From assembly GCA_001898185.1 (NCBI GenBank), contig MKTI01000013.1, positions 310,001 to 374,000 of the forward strand: a DNA stretch of 64,000 bases, read 5' to 3'. Below, in pieces: positions 44,305 to 51,309 of the stretch. Made by a program: the position numbers and the translations under genes. A model generated the notes under the pieces. It had not been told where the DNA came from, did not search any database, and saw only the letters and a program-made list of their open reading frames with translations. This DNA is from Cellulomonas sp. 73-145. Lineage in GTDB: Bacteria > Actinomycetota > Actinomycetes > Actinomycetales > Cellulomonadaceae. The stretch's first letter is position 1, and each line of letters begins with the position of its first letter.

Positions 44305-44756
44305 ACCTGGACGAAGCCGCGGCGCAGGCTCAGGCCGAGGCCGCCCAGGCCCGTGCCGAGGCCGAGGCGACCGCAGCCCCGTCGCTCGGCGACCTGCTGT
44401 CGGACATCACCCGGGACGTCTCCACGCTGATGCGCCAGGAGGTGGCCCTCGCCCGTGCCGAGCTGCAGCAGTCGGCGAAGAACGCGGGCAAGGGCGCAGG
44501 CATGTTCGCCGGTGCCGGCGTCGCCGGGCACATGGTGCTGCTGTTCCTGTCGATCGCCCTGTGGTGGGGCCTCGGCTCCGCGATGGGCCACGGCTGGGCC
44601 GCTGTGGTGGTCGCCGTCATCTGGGCGGTTATCGGCGCCGTGCTCGCGGCCCGCGGCCGCGCCGAGCTGCGCCGCATGTCGGGTCTGCAGCAGACCACCG
44701 ACACGGCCAAGAAGATCCCGAACGCTCTCGCCGGACACGAGGAGAAGAACCGATGA
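44301..44756 (+). CDS. Phage holin-X family protein (YqjE/DUF1469-like)
   Basis: A 151-residue membrane protein. A charged helix (about residues 25-62, SDITRDVSTLMRQEVALARAEL) precedes two membrane helices (VLLFLSIALWWGL and AAVVVAVIWAVIGAVLAA), the layout of the Actinobacterial Holin-X/YqjE family. Despite the name, chromosomal members are not phage lysis proteins. It overlaps its neighbours by four bases on both sides, so the three proteins are probably made together and may form one membrane complex. Confidence 0.88.
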   Translation: MNLDEAAAQAQAEAAQARAEAEATAAPSLGDLLSDITRDVSTLMRQEVALARAELQQSAKNAGKGAGMFAGAGVAGHMVLLFLSIALWWGLGSAMGHGWAAVVVAVIWAVIGAVLAARGRAELRRMSGLQQTTDTAKKIPNALAGHEEKNR

Positions 44757-45370
44757 CCACCAACGACCCGGACCGCATCCGCGCGGACATCGAGCGCACC
44801 CGTGCCGAGCTCAGCTACGACGTCGACGCGCTCGGCGACAAGGTGAGCCCCGGCAGCATCGCGCACCGGCAGGCCACCAAGGTGCGTGCCGGCGCCACGT
44901 CGCTGAAGTCCCGCGTGATGGGGACCGCCCGCGACGCCGCCCACAAGGTGAGCGACACCGCCGGGGACGTGTCCTCGTCGTCCGGCGACGCGCTCTCGTC
45001 GGCCGGCGACGCCGTCACCGGGCTGCCGCACACCGTCGCCCGCCAGACGGAGGGCAACCCGCTGGCCGCCGGCCTGATCGCCTTCGGCGTCGGCTGGCTC
45101 GCGTCCTCCCTGGTGCCCGCGACCAAGCCGGAGCAGCGCGCGGCGCTCGCCGTCAAGGAGCAGGCCGCGGACCTGACCGAGGAGGCCAAGGCCACCGCGA
45201 CCGAGGTGGCGCAGCACCTCAAGGACCCCGCGCTCGAGGCGGGTCAGGCCGTCAAGGACGCCGCGACGCAGGCCGCCGGACGGCTGAAGGAGCACGGCAG
45301 CCAGGCGGCGTCCGACCTGAAGGACGAGGCCGTGCAGGCCAAGGAGAACGTCCAGGAGACCCGCCAGTAG
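44753..45370 (+). CDS. DUF3618 membrane-associated protein
   Basis: A 205-residue protein with the DUF3618 N-terminus (DPDRIRADIERTRAELSYDVDAL), a Ser/Ala-rich middle, one hydrophobic segment near residues 100-118 (NPLAAGLIAFGVGWLASSL) and an amphipathic Ala/Lys/Glu-rich tail that should form a long helix. It resembles the first gene of the operon in having a charged helix around a short glycine-rich anchor. It ends the operon and is followed by a strong hairpin at 45388-45424. Confidence 0.85.
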   Translation: MTTNDPDRIRADIERTRAELSYDVDALGDKVSPGSIAHRQATKVRAGATSLKSRVMGTARDAAHKVSDTAGDVSSSSGDALSSAGDAVTGLPHTVARQTEGNPLAAGLIAFGVGWLASSLVPATKPEQRAALAVKEQAADLTEEAKATATEVAQHLKDPALEAGQAVKDAATQAAGRLKEHGSQAASDLKDEAVQAKENVQETRQ

Positions 45371-45387
45371 CAGCTGGCCACACGACG

Positions 45388-45424
45388 CGGCGCCCGGTAC
45401 CGAGCTTCTCGGTACCGGGCGCCG
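45388..45424. terminator. Strong bidirectional hairpin terminator
   Basis: A perfect 17-bp stem (45388-45404 with 45408-45424) closes on a 3-base CTT loop, 17 bases after the DUF3618 stop. It sits between convergent genes and can serve both. Confidence 0.85.
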
Positions 45425-45431
45425 TCACGTC

Positions 45432-45473
45432 CGGGCTGCTGTCAGCGGGCTGCTGCCAGCGGGCTGCTGTCAG
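45432..45473. repeat. 14-bp tandem repeat, three copies
   Basis: CGGGCTGCTGTCAG is repeated three times without spacers (one mismatch in the middle copy) just before the stop of the reductase-like gene. It is non-coding and probably arose by slippage. Confidence 0.85.
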
Positions 45474-45480
45474 CGCCGGG

Positions 45481-46128
45481 TCACATGTCCCGGTAGCGCT
45501 TGGCGGCGGCCAGGTCGGCCCGCAGCTGCTCGGCGTCGCGCCGCATGCCGTAGCCGGGGGTGTCGCGCTGGATGCGCCAGCCCTCGGCGAGCGAGTCGAG
45601 CTCGACGGCGTCGAAGCCGAACTCGTCGAGCAGGTCGATCACCCGCCGCCGCGCGGCCTCGTCGTCACCGGCGACCACCAGGGCACGCCGGCCGGGGGTG
45701 CCCGCAGGCGAGCCGTCGGTGGTCAGCTCCGAGGCGAGGATGTGGTTGAAGGCCTTGACCACGTGCGACTGGGGCAGGTGCCGGGCCAGCAGCTCCGAGA
45801 CGGTGGTCGACTCGTCGTCCAGCTCGGCGATCTGACCGTCACGCTGCGGGTAGTAGTTGTCGGTGTCGATGACCACCTTGCCGGCCAGCGGCTCCACCGG
45901 GACGGTGTCGAGCGCGTGCAGCGGGATGGTCACCACGACGAGGTCGCCGGCAGCCGCCGCCTCGTCCGGGGTGGCGGCGCGCGCCTGTGGGCCGAGCTCC
46001 TGCACCAGGCCGGCCAGCGAGGCGGGGCCGCGGGAGTTGCTGAGCACCACGTCGTAGCCGTGCTGCACGGCGAGACGGGCGAGCTGGGAACCGATGTGGC
46101 CTGAGCCGATGAGTCCGAGAGTTGTCAC
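45481..46128 (-). CDS. NADPH-dependent F420 reductase-like oxidoreductase
   Basis: A 215-residue Rossmann protein of the F420H2:NADP+ reductase / NADP oxidoreductase family. The nucleotide loop is GLIGSGHIGSQLA near the N-terminus, followed by VVLSNSRGPASL, VVVTIPLHAL, VVIDTDNYYPQRDG and VVKAFNHI, all typical. The start is uncertain: GTG 46128 begins right before the Rossmann strand, while an ATG at 46161 would add 11 residues. It stands alone and no F420 biosynthesis genes are in view, so another substrate is possible. Confidence 0.85.
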   Translation of the reverse strand: MTTLGLIGSGHIGSQLARLAVQHGYDVVLSNSRGPASLAGLVQELGPQARAATPDEAAAAGDLVVVTIPLHALDTVPVEPLAGKVVIDTDNYYPQRDGQIAELDDESTTVSELLARHLPQSHVVKAFNHILASELTTDGSPAGTPGRRALVVAGDDEAARRRVIDLLDEFGFDAVELDSLAEGWRIQRDTPGYGMRRDAEQLRADLAAAKRYRDM

Positions 46129-46206
46129 GACTCGCGCCAACCGGCCCGGCTGCGGGTGCATTCCCGCAGGTCGACGATGCACAGCAAGCGCCCGCCTGGC
46201 GTTCGC

Positions 46207-46698
46207 TCAGAGCAGTGGCAGGCGGCCGACGATGCGGTCCACACGGTTCCGTGGCCCGACCAGCCCCACCGCGGCGTACGCGATGTCCTCCGGTGCCTGG
46301 CCGGCGACCGCCTCGAGGTACTCGTCGTACACCCGGGTCAGCTGCGCGCTCACCGGCATGTCGGCCACGAAGACGTCCGGCGACGCGGCCGCTCGCTCGC
46401 GGATGCGGACCAACGCCGCGCCGTCGGCGGCCAGCACGGAGCACCCCGCCCAGGGCAGCCCGACGTGCTCGGACCCCGCCGCGTCCACCGCGGGACCGCC
46501 GAGCAGCCCGGTCACCGCCGGCGAGGTGGCCGCTGCGACACAGGCGGCGGCGTTCACCGCGCGCCCTGCCGGGAGGGCCCCGTCCACCACGATCACCCAC
46601 TTGAGGCGGGCCGCCCGCGTGGGGGCCGCGGTGTCGATCTCCTCGGGTCGGAAGCCGACCGCGGCGGTGACCTGACCGTCCGTTGCATCTGCGCTCAT
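46207..46698 (-). CDS. DUF2000 family protein
   Basis: A 163-residue protein of the DUF2000 family, recognised by LKWVIVVDGALPAGRAVNAAACVAAA, LPWAGCSVLAADGAAL and the end PRNRVDRIVGRLPLL. The fold resembles peptidyl-tRNA hydrolase Pth2, but the biochemical role is unknown. It is divergent from an Lrp/AsnC regulator 62 bases away, an arrangement repeated in many actinobacteria, which suggests the regulator controls it. Confidence 0.87.
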   Translation of the reverse strand: MSADATDGQVTAAVGFRPEEIDTAAPTRAARLKWVIVVDGALPAGRAVNAAACVAAATSPAVTGLLGGPAVDAAGSEHVGLPWAGCSVLAADGAALVRIRERAAASPDVFVADMPVSAQLTRVYDEYLEAVAGQAPEDIAYAAVGLVGPRNRVDRIVGRLPLL

Positions 46699-46725
46699 GG
46701 CATCGAAGCGTATGCAGATGTACGC
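46684..46725. promoter_or_regulatory. Inverted motif pair between DUF2000 and Lrp genes
   Basis: TGCATCTGC (46684-46692, inside the first codons of the DUF2000 gene) and GCAGATGTA (46714-46722) are near reverse complements. The second lies inside a longer dyad with GCGTA/TACGC arms (46708-46725). These may be binding sites for the divergent Lrp/AsnC protein. Confidence 0.35.
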
Positions 46726-46760
46726 CGGGCAAGCGAGCGATCCGTACTACTCTCGGCCAC

Positions 46761-47255
46761 ATGACGGTACTGCCGCACCTGGACGAACTTGATACGGCGA
46801 TCCTGGCCGCCCTGCAGTCGGATGCACGGCGCACCAACCGGGAGGTCGCGGCGATGGTGGGCGTCGCGCCGACCACGGCCCTGGACCGCACCCGTGCGCT
46901 GCGGGAGCGCGGCGTGATCCGTGGCGCGACGCTCGACGTGGACCTCGCGGCGATCGGCCGCGGCGTGCAGGCGCTGATCGCCGTCCGCATCCGGCCGCCG
47001 TCGCGCCGCAACATCGAGGCGTTCCGGGACTGGGTGAGCCGCCTGCCGGACACCCTGGGCGTGTTCGTCACCACCGGCACCGAGGACTTCATCGTGCACG
47101 TGGCCGTGCCGGACAACGAGAGCCTGTACGCCTTCGTCATCGACCGGCTGACCGAGCGGCCCGAGGTGGCCGACGTGCGCACGTCGGTGGTCTACGAGCA
47201 CCTGCAGAACACGGCGATCGCGCCGCTTCCGCGGCCGGGGCGGGCCGGGCGCTGA
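46761..47255 (+). CDS. Lrp/AsnC-family transcriptional regulator
   Basis: A 164-residue regulator. The helix-turn-helix occupies about residues 8-60 (LDTAILAALQSDARRTNREVAAMVGVAPTTALDRTRALRERG, quoted only as positions 11-52). The RAM effector domain spans about 70-150, with FVTTGTEDFIVHVAVPD at its core. It probably senses an amino acid or similar small molecule and controls the divergent DUF2000 gene. Its 3' end lies in the first unit of a 28-bp tandem repeat. Confidence 0.92.
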   Translation: MTVLPHLDELDTAILAALQSDARRTNREVAAMVGVAPTTALDRTRALRERGVIRGATLDVDLAAIGRGVQALIAVRIRPPSRRNIEAFRDWVSRLPDTLGVFVTTGTEDFIVHVAVPDNESLYAFVIDRLTERPEVADVRTSVVYEHLQNTAIAPLPRPGRAGR

Positions 47256-47326
47256 GAGTGGGCCGGGGCGGGCCGGGCGCTGAGAGTGGGCCGGGCGGGC
47301 CGGGCGCTGAGGTCGGGCCGGGGCGG
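47233..47326. repeat. 28-bp tandem repeat spanning the lrp stop codon
   Basis: Units lie at 47233-47260, 47261-47288 and 47289-47315 (one base short, a few changes), then an 11-base partial copy to 47326. The first unit contains the last codons and stop of the Lrp gene; each further unit carries the same in-register TGA sequence. GGCCGGGGCGGGCCGG starts each unit. Confidence 0.88.
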
Positions 47327-47368
47327 TGCGCGTCGTGGCGTGTCGGTGGTCGCGGGCATGCTGCCGGG

Positions 47369-47839
47369 ATGGCGAGCTGGAGCGAGATCGAGCAGCAGCC
47401 ACCGGCGCTGGCGGCCCGCGCGCGGGCGGCGCTGGACACGGCGGCGGGCGCGCGCCGGCACAAGACGATCGCGACGCTGCGGGCCGACGGGTCCCCGCGG
47501 ATCAGCGGCATCGAGTGCTGGTTCGAGGGCGGTGAGCTGAGGTTCGGCTCGATGCCGGGCTCCCTGAAGAGCGCCGACCTCCGGCGCGACCCCCGCTTCG
47601 CGCTGCACAGCCCCACGATCGACCCACCGGGTGAGAGTCCCGCGGGCTGGGTGGGCGAGGCGAAGATCGCCGGACGGGCGGTGTACGAGGGTCCGCTGCC
47701 CGACGACGGGCTGCCCGGCGACCTGTTCCGCGCCGACGTGCTGGAGGTGGTCTGGACGGGGATGGACCAGACGGGGACGCGGCTGGCGGTCGAGTCGTGG
47801 CACCCCGGTCGGGGCGTGACCCGGCTCGAGCGCGACTGA
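47369..47839 (+). CDS. Pyridoxamine 5'-phosphate oxidase-like flavin/F420-binding protein
   Basis: A 156-residue split-barrel protein of the pyridoxamine 5'-phosphate oxidase-like group. Marks are an N-terminal helix, HKTIATLRADGSPRISGIE, FGSMPGSLKSADLRRDPRFALH and a C-terminal RLAVESWHPG strand. In actinobacteria this small branch includes F420- or FMN-dependent reductases and heme-binding proteins; true PdxH function is unlikely since the PLP-binding tail is missing. The ribosome site is weak, and the upstream repeat leaves an unusual leader. Confidence 0.82.
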   Translation: MASWSEIEQQPPALAARARAALDTAAGARRHKTIATLRADGSPRISGIECWFEGGELRFGSMPGSLKSADLRRDPRFALHSPTIDPPGESPAGWVGEAKIAGRAVYEGPLPDDGLPGDLFRADVLEVVWTGMDQTGTRLAVESWHPGRGVTRLERD

Positions 47840-47946
47840 CGCCGGGCTGCGCGCCACGGCAGGTACGGAAGACTGGTCCCGAGCCGTCGAGGTCCTGAGC
47901 CGTCGAGGCGTCGACCAGACCGGTCACCATCCCTGAGGAGAGCCCT

Positions 47947-48936
47947 ATGTCAGCGCTGCGCGTCCTGTTCGTCGGCGGCACCGGCGTCATCAGCTCCGCC
48001 TGCACCGAGCTGGCCGTCGCCCGCGGCGTCGAGCTGGCGGTGCTGAACCGCGGGACGGGCCGGCGGCCCCTGCCGGACGGCGTGGAGTCGGTGGTGGCGG
48101 ACATCCGCGACCCGCAGTCGGTGCGCGACGCGCTCGGCGACCGGCAGTTCGACGCGGTGGTCGACTGGGTGGCCTTCACCCCGGAGCACGTCCGCACCGA
48201 CATCGACCTGTTCGAGGGCCGCACCGGTCAGTACGTCTTCATCAGCTCGGCGTCGGCCTACCAGACGCCGGCCCTGCGCCTGCCGATCCGGGAGTCCACA
48301 CCGCTGCGCAACCCGCACTGGGAGTACAGCCGCAACAAGATCGCGTGCGAGGACGTGCTGACGCAGGCCTATCGGGACCGCGGCTTCCCCGTCACCGTCG
48401 TGCGCCCGTCGCACACCTACGACCGCACGCTGGTGCCGATGGACGGCGGCTGGACGTTCGTCGAGCGCATGCGCCGGGGCCAGGAGGTGGTGGTGCACGG
48501 CGACGGCTCGTCGCTGTGGACCCTGACGCACCACACCGACTTCGCTCGCGGGTTCGTCCCCCTGCTGGGGCACACCCGCACGCTGGGTGAGGCGTTCACC
48601 ATCACCGGTGACGACGTGCTGACCTGGGACCAGATCGCGCAGGCGCTCGCGACGGCTGCCGGCACGGAGGCCCGGATCGTGCACGTGCCGTCGGACCAGA
48701 TCGCCGCCGTCGACCCCGAGTGGGGCGCCTCGCTGCTGGGCGACAAGACGTGGTCGTCGGTGTTCGACACGTCCAAGCTGCGGTCGCTGGTGCCGGACTT
48801 CGTCACCACGGTGCCGTTCGAGCAGGGTGCGCGCGAGATCGTCGCCTGGCACGACGCGGACCCCGCACGCCGGGTGGTCGACCCTCGGGTGGACGCGCTG
48901 ATGGACCGGCTGGTCGAGCGGTTCCGCGTGGGCTGA
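47947..48936 (+). CDS. NAD-dependent epimerase/reductase (atypical SDR)
   Basis: A 329-residue extended SDR protein. The cofactor loop is FVGGTGVISSACTELA, followed by VLNRGTGRRPLPDGV (Asn-Arg suggesting NADP preference), VFISSASAYQ and a YSRNK stretch that supplies the Tyr-x3-Lys pair. SxSAYQ with EYSRNKIACE fits the isoflavone reductase/CSP41-like atypical SDRs rather than classical GalE. GAGGAGAG precedes the ATG. The substrate is not evident; the gene stands alone. Confidence 0.87.
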   Translation: MSALRVLFVGGTGVISSACTELAVARGVELAVLNRGTGRRPLPDGVESVVADIRDPQSVRDALGDRQFDAVVDWVAFTPEHVRTDIDLFEGRTGQYVFISSASAYQTPALRLPIRESTPLRNPHWEYSRNKIACEDVLTQAYRDRGFPVTVVRPSHTYDRTLVPMDGGWTFVERMRRGQEVVVHGDGSSLWTLTHHTDFARGFVPLLGHTRTLGEAFTITGDDVLTWDQIAQALATAAGTEARIVHVPSDQIAAVDPEWGASLLGDKTWSSVFDTSKLRSLVPDFVTTVPFEQGAREIVAWHDADPARRVVDPRVDALMDRLVERFRVG

Positions 48937-49001
48937 GGCCGGCGGGTCGAGGCCGGGGCTCAGGCCGGACGGCTTAGGCCGGCGGCCTCAGCTCGACAGG
49001 T

Positions 49002-49622
49002 TCAGTCCTGGGCGTCGGCGCTCGGCTCCCCGGCACGTCGCCCCTGCGGGTGGAGCGTCTCGCCGCGGGCGAGCATCGCGACGAACTCGCCGATCCGGCG
49101 CTCCCGCGTCTCGGCACGCTTGGCCGTGCCCAGCCGGTACAGGATCGCGAACCGGTTCTGGCTGCTCAGGCCGGCGAAGGTGCGTGCGGCGTCCGGGTCG
49201 GCCGCCAGCGCGGCCGCCAGGTCCGGCGGGACCTCGCTCGCAGCCGGGCCGGCGTAGGCGGCGTCCCAGCGTCCGTCGGCCCGCGCGCGGTCGACCTCCG
49301 CGAGGCCGCGCGACTGCATCCGGCCCTGCTCGAGCAGGCGCGCGACGAGCGTCGTGTTGCGCCGGGACCACGGGCTACGCGCGAGGCGTGGGGTGAACCG
49401 CTGCAGGTACGTCGCGGCGTCCCGCCGCTTGAGCTGGCCGTCGATCCAGCCCTGGCAGAGCGCCTCGTCGAGCGCCTGGTCGTAGGTGAGGCTCGTCGGC
49501 TCGGTGGTGCCCTTCTTCGCGAGCACCAACCACACGCCGCGCCCGTCGTCCGCGTGCTCGGCGAGCCACGCGTGCCACGCCTGCTGGTCGGCGACCACCA
49601 GCTCCGGAAGCTCGTCAGCCAT
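49002..49622 (-). CDS. YdeI/OmpD-associated family protein
   Basis: A 206-residue cytosolic protein of the YdeI family (bacteriocin-protection/OmpD-associated). The N-terminal domain has WHAWLAEHADDGRGVWLVLAKKG and the strong family stretch LDEALCQGWIDGQLKRRD; the C-terminal part has VPPDLAAALAADPDAARTFAGLS and a YRLGTAKRAETRERRI helix. The family is linked to peptide resistance in a few species, but its general role is unknown. ATG 49622 is used; an upstream ATG at 49655 would add 11 residues. Confidence 0.87.
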   Translation of the reverse strand: MADELPELVVADQQAWHAWLAEHADDGRGVWLVLAKKGTTEPTSLTYDQALDEALCQGWIDGQLKRRDAATYLQRFTPRLARSPWSRRNTTLVARLLEQGRMQSRGLAEVDRARADGRWDAAYAGPAASEVPPDLAAALAADPDAARTFAGLSSQNRFAILYRLGTAKRAETRERRIGEFVAMLARGETLHPQGRRAGEPSADAQD

Positions 49623-49743
49623 GCGCGCACGGTAGCCATCGCCGCCCACGCTCACCCGCGGGCGGCTGCGAGCGCCCGTCGGGATTGCCCCGGCGATGCC
49701 GGTGGTGACGCGGCTCGTGCCGCCGCGTCACCACCCGCCGGCC

Positions 49744-50220
49744 CTACAGCGTGCGGGACTGCTCCCCCGCCTTCTGCGCGTAGGAGAGCGCCCCGTCGTG
49801 CACGGCGTTCAGCGCCGCCTCGGAGCGCAGCCCGGACCAGACGGACGCCGACAGCTCCAGGCCGAGCGCGACGCCGAGGTTGTAGACCAGCCACGGGTGC
49901 GGGTCGGGGTCCTGCGTGATCGGCGGGTACGGCCACGGGATCGGGACGTGCGGCGGGGTGCCGCACCAGTCGTCGGGGTCGGCGTCGAACGCCACCCCGA
50001 GCTGGTGCGCCGTGGACGCCAGCCGGACCAGCTCGGCGGCGGCGCGCACGCCCGTGACCAGGGCCTCCGGCGGTCCCGGAGGCAGCGGCTGGGGGTTCAG
50101 CGCGACCTGGTCGAAGCGGGAGCGGTAGCGGCCGACCGCGGTGGTCGGCGTGCCGAGGATGTCGAAGATCTCGGGGTGCAGCCGCCCGATGATCGAGATG
50201 GCCTGCATGGACAGGGGCAT
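49744..50220 (-). CDS. Hypothetical protein with LNPQPLPP motif
   Basis: A 158-residue protein with no signal peptide or membrane helix. It holds the motif LNPQPLPPGPP at residues 41-51, a sequence that recurs in otherwise unrelated actinobacterial hypothetical proteins. The N-terminal helix (ISIIGRLHPEIFDILG) and C-terminal half (HPWLVYNLGVALGLELS) look ordered; the middle is Pro-rich. GGAGG lies 9 bases before the ATG. It is divergent from the ArsR-Ehr operon. I cannot assign a function. Confidence 0.65.
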   Translation of the reverse strand: MPLSMQAISIIGRLHPEIFDILGTPTTAVGRYRSRFDQVALNPQPLPPGPPEALVTGVRAAAELVRLASTAHQLGVAFDADPDDWCGTPPHVPIPWPYPPITQDPDPHPWLVYNLGVALGLELSASVWSGLRSEAALNAVHDGALSYAQKAGEQSRTL

Positions 50221-50407
50221 GGGAACCGTCCTCCGCGACGGTGCCGGCGCGACCGGCACGCCTCCTGGCAGCGGATGTCCAGGTGCTCGGAAGGAGCCGG
50301 CCGGTGCGGACGTGGATACGCGGGCTGCCGAGACGAGGCGACTTGAAGATTCTTTGTTCTGCTAACGTGCGCGAGTCGTCGAGAAGTGGCCCGAGCGAGG
50401 AGGTGCC

Positions 50408-50767
50408 GTGAGCGAGCTCTACAAGGTCAAGGCCGAGCTGTTCCGCACCCTCGGGCACCCCGCACGGATCCGCGTGCTTGAGCTGCTGGCCGAGCGCGAC
50501 CGCCCCGTGCACGAGCTGCTGGCCAGCATCGACATCGAGCAGTCCAACCTGTCGCAGCAGCTCGCGGTGCTGCGCCGGGCCGGGCTGGTCAGCCAGCGGC
50601 GCGAGGGCGGCGAGGTGGTCTACGCCGCCAGCCTGCCGGCGGTGTCGGAGCTGCTGCGCATCGCCCGGCGGCTGCTGGCGGACCTGCTGACCGAGCAGCA
50701 GAACCTCAAGGCCGAGCTCGAGGACGGCGCGGCACCGGCGACCGACCAGCGGTCCGTGCGCGCATGA
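50408..50767 (+). CDS. ArsR-family regulator of the Ehr operon (Rv0081-like)
   Basis: A 119-residue winged helix protein starting at GTG with GAGGAGG upstream. LYKVKAELFRTLGHPARIRVLELLAERDRPV, described here as residues 4-34, and SNLSQQLAVLRRAGLV are close to M. tuberculosis Rv0081 from memory. It contains no cysteine, so it cannot be a thiol-based metal sensor of the classical ArsR type. It overlaps the next gene (ATGA) and is the first gene of the seven-gene operon, so it probably autoregulates it, as Rv0081 does its own locus. Confidence 0.9.
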   Translation: MSELYKVKAELFRTLGHPARIRVLELLAERDRPVHELLASIDIEQSNLSQQLAVLRRAGLVSQRREGGEVVYAASLPAVSELLRIARRLLADLLTEQQNLKAELEDGAAPATDQRSVRA

Positions 50768-51309
50768 GCCTGGTGGACCTGGCCCGGCTGATCCGGCGCA
50801 CCGGCCGCATCGCCGAGCCGGCGCCCGCCGCCCCCTCGGAGCAGCCGTCGGCGCAGGGGGCCGACGGCTCTCCGACCGCGTCGGCGGACGGCCTCCCCGC
50901 TCGCGACCTCCCCCGCGAGCTGCGCGGCAGCGTCCAGGTGCGGCACGTGGACGCCGGCTCGTGCAACGGCTGCGAGATCGAGCTGGCCGCCGCCTTCGGC
51001 CCCGTCTACGACGCCGAGCGCTACGGCGCCCGCCTGGTCGCCTCGCCGCGGCACGCCGACGCGGTGCTGGTCACCGGCGTGGTGACCCGGAACATGGCCG
51101 AGCCGCTGCGGCTGACCGTCGAGGCGACGCCACAGCCCCGCGTGGTGCTGGCCGTCGGGGACTGCGCCCGTGACTGCGGCATGTTCCGCGGCGCCTACGG
51201 CGTGGTCGGGGCCGCATCCGACGTGGTCCCCGTCGACCTGTCGGTGCCGGGCTGCCCTCCGGCCCCGGCGGACATCGTCGCGGCGCTGCGGCAGGTCACC
51301 GGCCGATGA
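50764..51309 (+). CDS. NuoB/HycG-like small subunit, [4Fe-4S] protein
   Basis: A 181-residue electron-transfer subunit. After a 50-residue low-complexity linker comes the cluster-binding fold with C67-NG-C70 (GSCNGCEIE), C134 in GDCARDCGMF and C164 in PGCPPAPADI, ligands for one N2-type [4Fe-4S] cluster. The CNGCE form is that of group 4 hydrogenase small subunits, not Nuo (which has adjacent cysteines). It should sit between the large subunit and the membrane arm. All ligands are intact, in contrast to the large subunit. Confidence 0.92.
   Translation: MSLVDLARLIRRTGRIAEPAPAAPSEQPSAQGADGSPTASADGLPARDLPRELRGSVQVRHVDAGSCNGCEIELAAAFGPVYDAERYGARLVASPRHADAVLVTGVVTRNMAEPLRLTVEATPQPRVVLAVGDCARDCGMFRGAYGVVGAASDVVPVDLSVPGCPPAPADIVAALRQVTGR

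Noticed and set aside
44301-44756. Phage holin, suggesting a prophage remnant
   Set aside because: The family name is historical; the gene sits in a chromosomal three-gene operon with DUF3618 and DUF883-like proteins and no phage genes are near.
47369-47839. True pyridoxamine 5'-phosphate oxidase (PdxH)
   Set aside because: Only the split-barrel core is present; the C-terminal PLP-binding segment of PdxH is missing.
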